Positions 18,041-24,847 of a stretch of 24,847 bases of DNA are shown piece by piece; positions within the stretch are counted from its first letter, which is position 1, and every line of letters starts with the position of its first letter. Made by a program: the position numbers and the translations under genes. The notes beneath the pieces were generated by a model. It saw nothing but the letters and a program-made list of their open reading frames with translations, had not been told where the DNA came from and ran no database searches. Source of the stretch: Saccoglossus kowalevskii (lineage: Eukaryota; Hemichordata; Enteropneusta; Harrimaniidae); the NCBI RefSeq assembly GCF_000003605.2, contig NW_003153251.1, forward strand, positions 79,159 to 104,005. Direction: 5' to 3'.

Positions 18041-18310
18041 TGAAGGGCTGTGGTCGTCGCGCTGCGCATGTGCGACATTTGTGTTGATAAACATTGATTT
18101 TCCCACATCCCAATAAGCTCTTCAAAACGTGACTTGCACTAATGACCACCGGTTACTATTTCGATACTTTCCAATGATCTAAAAAATACAAAATTAAAGC
18201 TTGGTAACGTCTCCGCTTGTACTCGTTGATCTGTAGTCAAAGTCGCCATTTTTGTTTATATGAGACCGTATATCTCGCGCATGCGTGGCACGACGACTAC
18301 TGTTCTTTAA
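18041..18310 (+). mobile_element. Family B MITE, full-length copy
   Basis: About 270 bp. Left end TGAAGGGCTGTGGTCGTCGC, right end GGCACGACGACTACTGTTCTTTAA (first position from 18287), which are imperfect inverted repeats. The right end has TTAA; the left has TGAA, one base off. The interior matches the copy at 23018, including TTGCACTAAT and TTAAAGCTTGGTA-like segments. Confidence 0.7.
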
Positions 18311-18647
18311 CGGAAACAATTGATAGAGTTGGGAACGTTTCATTGAATGAAATTAAACACATGTATGTTTCCACGTATTGTTTTAAAGGACACTGACTGT
18401 TTACTAAGCAAAGATCAGTTGAACAATACGCAGCTGAGAGCTTTATCGATCTGACGAGCTTGGAGTTTATACAAGAAATTATGACACGGGGTCAAATAGT
18501 TATTCAATCAAATCCACGCATCAAGTCAACGTGGCATTCATATATGGAGGCGATAAAATTTCAGCTTTTCATATCTCTTTAATGTGGTAGTTTGGTACCA
18601 TTGAAACAAATGTTCGTTTTCCCTTTGCGTTTACACTACGGTTTAAT

Positions 18648-18798
18648 TTAAAGTGGGAGGGTCGCCACCTGCGCACGCGCGGGAATTGAGTTCAAAAGGA
18701 CGCTAAATCGCAGAGGCTCATGGGTAGACGCTTGTTTGTAAACAATGACACGCTATGGCCATTTGACGCATGCGCAGGTAACGACTCACCCGCTTTAA
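18648..18798 (-). mobile_element. Family A MITE, copy 5
   Basis: 151 bp, TTAA to TTAA, reversed core with a short deletion where copies 1, 2 and 4 have the GTTATCGTCGCTTGGGATTC segment or its complement. Confidence 0.85.
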
Positions 18799-19308
18799 TG
18801 TCATTGTTCACAAAACCCAGATAAAAATATACTAGTATGGTTACAGAACAACTTTTCGCAAAGGTCACACATCAATGAAAATGTTCATTTTGGGCCAAAT
18901 ACCATTGATTCCCGTAGTGAAAAGTTTTTCAACATCTATCAAGTGTCATTTTGTTGCTTATGGTGGGAACACTATCTGTAGTTATAAGTTGGATACTTGC
19001 GGTTGTCAGGAGATATCAGGACATTCTGGTGACTACGTTTCATTTGCTATGAAATTACGCCTACATGATGGCTCGCGATGGAAATTGTTCCCTAAAAAAT
19101 ATTTCGAACTGTGAAAAAAAGTCAATAAATCAATAATTATGTGATTAATTAATAATTATTACTTTTAAATCAAACGAATGTGGTAATTTTTTGGCCCTTT
19201 GTGAGATCGAACCCCTGCGATCGACTTTGACATTCGGATGCTCTGTGACCTCTGTTGTAATTACTCATCAAATACATGTAGGTGTCATTTGTAAATGCAT
19301 GGACACAT

Positions 19309-19374
19309 TGTATTTCACCGTTGACCGCATATATTATTCATTTCTGCAGTGAAACCAATCGTGACAAATTCAAT
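19309..19374 (+). repeat. Dispersed repeat G, copy 1
   Basis: TTGTATTTCACCGTTGACCG ... AAACCAATCGTGACAAATTC, matching 22741-22807. Nature unknown; edges set where similarity fades. Confidence 0.6.
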
Positions 19375-19699
19375 GCTAGGGGCATTTAGGATATTAACGT
19401 CATACGCGTGAAGTTAAATACAACATGTAGTGCTTTATCCTTGTATTGTCATCTACAAATCGCCTTTCATTCTTGTTCGTAAAATTATTTACCATGATAC
19501 AAATATTCTCAACATGGTACAAATATTTTCCACGCCCTTTGGACTGTTAGAGCTCGTTGCTAGTGATTTCAACTCTCCGTGAATTGTTCTTTGTACAATG
19601 CGTACCAACTCACACTAATTAATGACAGAATGGTGAACGGCACGAATCAGATACGGTCCACATATTTATTTTCATTACTATTATTCATTTTTATAATAT

Positions 19700-19812
19700 T
19701 GTGTTTTTTTTTGTCAGCTTGACATCCGACAATATTCGGGATTCAAACTCACGACCACGAAAAAGCACGTTGCCAATGTAAGCATACGCACATCCACTAC
19801 GCCACACTCAGT
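19700..19812 (-). mobile_element. tRNA-derived SINE with short A-tail
   Basis: On the minus strand: a perfect RNA polymerase III A box TGGCGTAGTGG (19794-19804), then a B box GAGTTTGAATCC (19739-19750) with one mismatch, 55 bp apart. A brief body follows, ending in a run of nine A (19704-19712). Size and layout fit a short tRNA-head SINE rather than a working tRNA gene. Confidence 0.6.
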
Positions 19813-20059
19813 ATAGTGTCCAATACGAAAGCGCGTAACAATCGCGAACCTACAGCGACTTGTCGGACATGCGCATATCAAGACTTTGACATCCTATACA
19901 GTACATTAGATGTTAATCAAATGCTAGTTGTATTTTATCGATGGTAGTCTGCTGTATCGCGGAATTCTACCTTCGAAGTTACTTAGCATTATAATTTATG
20001 AAATGATAGTTCCATAACCAAGGTTCCCCCAAAGTCGCATTCGCTAGTGAATGAATCTC

Positions 20060-20205
20060 GGCCAGTGGAATTGGCCTTCCCATTGAGTCTGTGGCACACT
20101 CACCCAGGGTAGGGGTCGACCATTTTGATGTTCAGCCTAAGGTAGGATTTGAACTTGGGTCTACCGATCATGAGTCTGATGCGACAACCACTATGCTACC
20201 AGTGA
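20060..20205 (-). mobile_element. tRNA-derived SINE or tRNA relic (Met-like head)
   Basis: On the minus strand: A box TAGCATAGTGG (20188-20198, perfect), anticodon-loop-like CTCATGA, and B box AGTTCAAATCC (20145-20155, two mismatches). The anticodon stem pairs poorly and the CTACC acceptor end is followed by unrelated body sequence, so a SINE head is likelier than a functional tRNA-Met. The left limit is approximate. Confidence 0.55.
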
Positions 20206-20369
20206 CCGGTACGGTTCATTACCCTTTCTATGTCAGTTTACTTGAAGATTTTCATAGATACGGAAGCAACCTCTTGATTCATGTGCTGCGGATGAAGCCG
20301 AAGAAACAGTTCTATCTCCCATTAATCTCAAGTTCAAGACTTAATACATCATTGAAAGATGATTACTAA

Positions 20370-21752
20370 ATTTAAAATTGTAGATGTAAAGTACATCATC
20401 AATATATCTGAATTTGAAATTAAAGAATTTTACTTCATCAAACTTGTTTTCTTTTTTACCCAGTCTCTTGATTAATCGCCTAATTAAATTACCTAATTCC
20501 ATCGTTTGCTGCTATGAAAATGAATGAACACGTTCATAGAAGAGACGTCATTTTCAATTGCTGTCCATTACAATCACAAAACAAGTGTCCAGTTAAAAAA
20601 ATCGCCCTGTTTAGTCATAAGCTCACGCTCGGAAGATCACTGCGCTATGTTATTGAGAAAAACAAAATTTATTTTCAATCCCAACTCATACCACTCTGGA
20701 ATACCAGCTTTGAGATGATACAGCCAACTCCTGCTGTCAATTACTCGCTATTTATATTTATATTTACGTTTATCAAAGTATCAAACCATAATCAGGTAGG
20801 TAAATATTTTAGTCAGATGGTGATTCCATCTTTTTTTTTTATTTGATTTCCATTAAAATGCCGAATGACAACTTGAAAACTTATCTGTATTTCAAATTTC
20901 GAAATTTTTATTGTACGCTTCTAAACATAGAGAAAATCTACTTAACCAGTTATGACTTGTATATTCAACGATTATTTAAAGGAATCCCTCTTTATGCATT
21001 TTTTTCTATTTTTGATTTATCGTACCAAAGGCCTGAGGCCATTGTACTGAATAAAATTCATATTCAAAATGCCAAATGTGAAAATTGACCGCACGCTAAA
21101 GTTAATTGCGTATTGTAAGCGACCTCGACCTACAATACACATGTAAAGTGAAAGACCATGCCCTCATGCAAGCAAAATATTATTTAAAAAAAAATAGAAA
21201 ACATCCTATGACAATATGTCATGTATAAATTGCAGCACAGCTGTTAAGCAGCTAAGCACACGTGCTGGTTTTAAATTCGCTTATTTTGTACTTTTGCCGA
21301 TGATGGTATTACTGCGCATGCGCATTTCCACAGGATAGTACATCGCCTCATTGATTTTACCCATGATCCATTATGATTTGTAGCGTCGAATTTTTGAAAC
21401 TCTGATAAGCCCACCGGTATATGACATTCATAAATTCATATTTTTTTTTTTATTTTGCGATAACCTAATAGCTTGACAGTCAGTAGTGTCGGTATTTCTG
21501 CACACTACTATGCCTAAATTTGTGTGCATAATAGTGCCCAAATTGTATTAAAATACCCGGATGCTGGATTTGTCTTCAGAAAATACAACCTTCAAACAAA
21601 TCTAGCTGACATGTGGTGACAATCATGCCGGTGAAGACCTCTAGAATGATTGCTAATTTAGAACCTGCATACATTGTTTTTCATTATGCTTTGAAGTCAA
21701 TTTGATGATTTGATTCAGAGTTGATGCAAGATGTACTATTGGAAACATATCT
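20370..21752. other. Intergenic sequence, nothing coding recognised
   Basis: AT-rich. The frames at 20514-20846 and 20843-21088 have low-complexity, phenylalanine/isoleucine-rich translations with no recognisable domain. An NRF1-like TGCGCATGCGCA lies at 21313-21324, and a short ACCCGGATGC stretch near 21556 recalls the right end of family D. Confidence 0.5.
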
Positions 21753-22059
21753 TTAGGGGCGTTCCACGTTGCTAAGACGCGCCCAGTGTACCACGTATTT
21801 CCAATGGGCTCTGCGCGAGCTGCTGTAGAACGCCGGTCGAAGCTCCGGTGAAAACAGCCAGTCAAGGAAACAGCACAAACTCAACTTTGAAGTAACCCCG
21901 AGAAACCAAATTAATATATGTTGCACAAGCAGTGGTAATCTTGTTACACTGTTCAAGGGAGTCTTAACAACCATCCCAAAATGCATGTTGATAGTTATCG
22001 GCCTTTGTTTTCATCGTGATGTTTGCTAAACGGTGAAAATACCCGGATGCCCCCCCGAA
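21753..22059 (+). mobile_element. Family D MITE copy, upstream region
   Basis: Matches the 4338-4661 element along its length (GTTCCACGTTGCTAAGACGC, CACAAACTCAACTTTGAAGT, GGTGAAAATACCCGGATGCC). The left terminus is shortened by about 18 bp relative to that copy; the right terminus CCCCCCCGAA is imperfect. Confidence 0.7.
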
Positions 22060-22740
22060 TCACAACATTTCAGATAGATCATTTACGGGTTCTTGTGTCA
22101 CGTTGTATTTGTGTTCTAATACGTGACAATTATCCGCTATTTTGTAGTTCTTGTTCGTAGTTGGGGTTACAAAACAGCAAAATATCAACCAATAACCAAT
22201 ACCTATAACACGAAGTGTTTCAGGTAAACGTTTGACTTATAGAACTTGCCCTGAACTTCTGAAAAATTCACAAACTGCGATTGCGATAAAATGAGCTGCT
22301 GACTGCGCGCCACGCATGCACAGACAGAAATCGTGGCGCACACCACTCGCGCACTACTTGAAAGTTACTTGAAAGTTATCTGCCCAGTTAATAAAATATA
22401 CATATTGAGATGACTTGGTGGAGTGGTCTATGGATGTTGGCGAGACAGAGATAGAACACTTTGTCAGGATGTGCGTGATGTGGGTTTGGGGATTTTTTCA
22501 CGCGGGGAAAGACAAACAAAATGTTGTTTTCTGCTGAGAAATCTGCGTCACTAAGATGGTTTCAACTGAGCATGCTGAATTTCAAAAATGTAACTATAGT
22601 TATAGAATATTTATAAAACAAGCTAGATAAAACCATTAATGTTAACACTACGATAAAATGTGACCCGTTTGCCGACAGTTAGTCATCGCCGGAAGTACGT
22701 CACAAGTTAAGAACAGAATAATGTGTGAGTTGTTGGAGCT
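22060..22740. other. Intergenic sequence, nothing recognised
   Basis: No supported gene, RNA or element found on either strand. Confidence 0.45.
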
Positions 22741-22807
22741 TTGTATTTCACAGTTGACCGCAAATATATTTTATTTATTGAGCAAAACCAATCGTGACAA
22801 ATGCAAT
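22741..22807 (+). repeat. Dispersed repeat G, copy 2
   Basis: TTGTATTTCACAGTTGACCG ... AAACCAATCGTGACAAATGC, matching 19309-19374. Confidence 0.6.
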
Positions 22808-23017
22808 AAAAACACAACTAAGTCGATTCAGTATTATCACAACGGGCGTGGATTTAGATGGCACATGGATTTGTTTTACTTTGTTAATTTCACCGTGTGT
22901 AATTGCAGGCACCATGTGTATCATTATTATACTCACTCTTGTCAATTTCAATAAGTCACCGCTCTGGCATTGTAGCGAAAACACAAAAATGGCGTATAGT
23001 AGCTAGATGTAATTTCG

Positions 23018-23650
23018 TTAAAGGGCACTGGTCGTCGCCCGCTCATTTGCGACATTTGCGCTCTTTTTATTGAACTCACAAGTACGAGGGTTGACCTGGG
23101 CGCACCTTGCACTAATTACTATCGGCGACCTTTTAGATACCTTACTATAACCTCAATAAAATTCCTAATTGAAGCTTGGTATCCTCCCAGCACTCGTTAA
23201 TAGACCATTTTCCGTACACTGCGAGAATCACGCGTTATGCGTGAAATCGAACGTAAAAACAGGACAAACAAAGGTCATAGCGTCGTAGTCGCGTCAAACA
23301 TCGCGCGGGATTCGACAAACGCGAAAGTATTTCGGGGACATTTCCATGCTTAATAATGTGCTGTCCACATTTGATGATAGGCAATTTCGATTAAGTAAGG
23401 GTATTCGGAAGCAATATTCCTCTGTCGAAGATCGGCCGGTCAATGTAAGCTGCGAAATAAAAAAATTCAAGTTCAAAATCAAATCGTTCGATTTTTGCGG
23501 CAGACGTTCGACGCGCGTCTTTCATGCATTTCGCGAGATCTCGCAATTGTTCGGAAAATCACCTATTTGCACAACAATCAAAATCGCCGTCGTTGTTCAT
23601 AAGAGACTCATAAATTGCGCTTGCGTGGCGCAACAACCACCGCCCTTTAA
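23018..23650 (+). mobile_element. Family B MITE interrupted by a nested insertion
   Basis: Begins TTAAAGGGCACTGGTCGTCG (23018) and ends CAACAACCACCGCCCTTTAA (to 23650). The two halves align with the 18041-18310 element, broken between about 23202 and 23564 by extra sequence with its own inverted ends. Confidence 0.65.
23203..23563. mobile_element. Nested short element inside the family B copy
   Basis: About 361 bp with imperfect inverted ends: GACCATTTTCCG...TGCGAGA on the left and, reversed, GGTGATTTTCCG...TTGCGAGA on the right. It is flanked by TA on both sides, as in Tc1/mariner-type insertions. Open frames across it show no family resemblance. Confidence 0.5.
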
Positions 23651-23805
23651 GATTGACAAATATCTAAAATAAAAATAAAATATTATTGTCACACAATTCC
23701 ACATCATTCAATACGCCGTCCTTTTCAACAATATAAATCTCGTTGCTAGAGGGTGAAACCTCGGTATCTACATTCATTATCTGCCACGAGTTAGCCATTA
23801 GACGT

Positions 23806-24036
23806 AAATGGACGCCAAGTTCTCGAAGAGAGCGAGAAAGCACGATACTTTATTTGTTTTGTCTCTGGAATATTATTTCATTCTCTCGATTCCGCTGTGC
23901 CAAAGAATGCCCGTCCGCATACAACAATTAAGATAAGAGGAGCAGTGGACATGATAACAAGAAGAAATGAAATACTAATCAAGGAGAAAATACAAATCTT
24001 GTGGCTCTGTCTCTCTCAACGTGATCTCGGCGGCCA
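23806..24036 (+). mobile_element. Family C MITE, full-length copy
   Basis: About 230 bp from AAATGGACGCCAAGTTCTCG to GTGATCTCGGCGGCCA. Subterminal GAGAGCGAGAAAGCACG and, inverted, GTGGCTCTGTCTCTCTC match the other copies. Confidence 0.75.
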
Positions 24037-24440
24037 GTAAAGTCTAACGTCTATTACGACGGTACATCTATTTTGTTTTTGACTTGCTATGGGCGTTATT
24101 CACTTAACAGGGCTGCTACAAAACACATATACACTGTGTCGTGCTAACATATTCTCAACCACGACGCACACATATCTCAACGCAATATTCAGAGTTAGTG
24201 GAATACATGAGGGGCCTATGAAATTGTAAAACTAAATTTGAGACTAAGAGCAGGTCAACACAAAAAGGAAACATATGTATGATGCATTCACGACATTACA
24301 AAGGATTTTTATATTCAAATAATAGTATTTTTAACCATGTGTATGAGTCATTTGATTCTATATATGCTTTACGATTTGTGGTCAGAAATGAAATACAAAA
24401 CACGATTAATGGATTATTGCAGTCACGATTGCCACAACGT
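24037..24440. other. Spacer between family C element and minisatellite
   Basis: No supported feature seen. Confidence 0.45.
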
Positions 24441-24847
24441 ACTTTCTTCATGCTACACTGTACTACCACTATAATACACTGCACTTTCTCCATGCTACAC
24501 TGTACTACCCCTATAATACACTGCACTTTCTCCATGCTACACTGTACTACCACTATAATACACTGCACTTTCTCCATGCTACACTGTACTACCACTATAA
24601 TACACTGCACTTTCTCCATGCTACACTGTACTTCCCCTGTACTAAACTGTAGTATCCATATGCTACATTGTACCACCTGTATGCTACACTGTACTACCTT
24701 TATGCTACATTGTACTACCTTCATGTTATACTGTACTACCTTCATGCAGAATTGTACTACCTTCATGCTACAATGTATTCTCTATTCTACAATGTACTCT
24801 CTATTCTACACTGTACTACCCCTGTGCTATACTGTACTACCCATATG
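24441..24847. repeat. 21/42-bp minisatellite running off the right edge
   Basis: Units resembling CTACACTGTACTACCTTCATG (first 20 shown as pattern) repeat every 21 bp. From about 24441 to 24630 two variant units alternate as a 42-bp higher-order repeat (about 4.5 copies). To the right it is a plain 21-bp array. Because 21 is divisible by 3, the minus strand stays open for 156 codons (24296-24766), but that frame has no sign of being a gene. Confidence 0.92.

Noticed and set aside
18875..19114. 79-codon plus-strand frame with four cysteines
   Set aside because: Length within chance for this composition, no domain, no flanking splice sites or codon bias that I could support.
20514..21088. Overlapping plus-strand frames of 110 and 81 codons
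   Set aside because: Low-complexity AT-driven translations without homology or gene context.
24296..24766. 156-codon minus-strand frame as a repeat protein gene
   Set aside because: It is the translation of a 21-bp minisatellite; the non-repeat part has no recognisable domain and no splice or start context.

Overview
The window is animal genomic DNA. It is AT-rich, with long introns, GT-AG splice sites, many short inverted-repeat transposons, tRNA-derived SINEs and microsatellites. Nothing in it looks bacterial, viral or plasmid-borne. It holds one recognisable protein gene, an angiotensin-converting-enzyme-like dipeptidyl carboxypeptidase (peptidase family M2), on the minus strand from the start codon at 13984 to beyond the left edge. 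The abundance of small dispersed elements and the divergence from vertebrate ACE suggest a marine invertebrate, possibly a deuterostome. I cannot name the species.

The ACE-like gene was reassembled by hand as 11 successive coding exons whose splice phases all agree: 13772-13984, 12376-12531, 11778-11880, 10604-10747, 9364-9555, 7934-8031, 6692-6864, exon 8 (two copies, 4956-5179 and 3589-3812), 2127-2271, 1709-1813 and 920-1048. With one copy of exon 8 this gives about 560 residues: a signal peptide, the HEMGH zinc site, the third zinc ligand, the HASAW segment and the Lys/His/Tyr/Arg residues of the ACE pocket. The last part of the domain and any stalk or anchor lie off the left edge. A TATA box sits just upstream of the start codon.

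Two gene-structure features stand out. First, the exon carrying the whole zinc-binding site is present twice. The copies have the same length, differ at 7 of 224 bases by eye, and differ in one residue: Phe in the upstream copy, Tyr in the downstream copy. That is the position (Phe391 in human testis ACE, Tyr369 in the human N domain) known to shape the S2 subsite. The exon length is not a multiple of three, and using both copies or neither creates an early stop, so only one copy can be used per mRNA. Second, the 3' end of exon 4, with its splice donor, has been amplified into a seven-unit, 39-bp tandem repeat. The second unit keeps a strong in-frame donor that would add exactly 13 residues.

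The introns and the roughly 10.8 kb upstream of the gene hold several families of short transposons. Family A (about 150-165 bp, TTAA ends) has five copies. Family B (TTAA ends) has two full-length copies, one carrying a nested insertion, plus two partial relatives. Family C (about 230 bp, GGCCGCC ends) has full-length, partial and collapsed copies. Family D (about 320 bp) has three copies, one interrupted by about 490 bp. There are also two tRNA-derived SINEs, a GCGCCCTCTAG-ended element and a 21/42-bp minisatellite running off the right edge. I found no second protein gene. TGACGTCA palindromes are strikingly frequent across the gene and absent from the upstream 10 kb.
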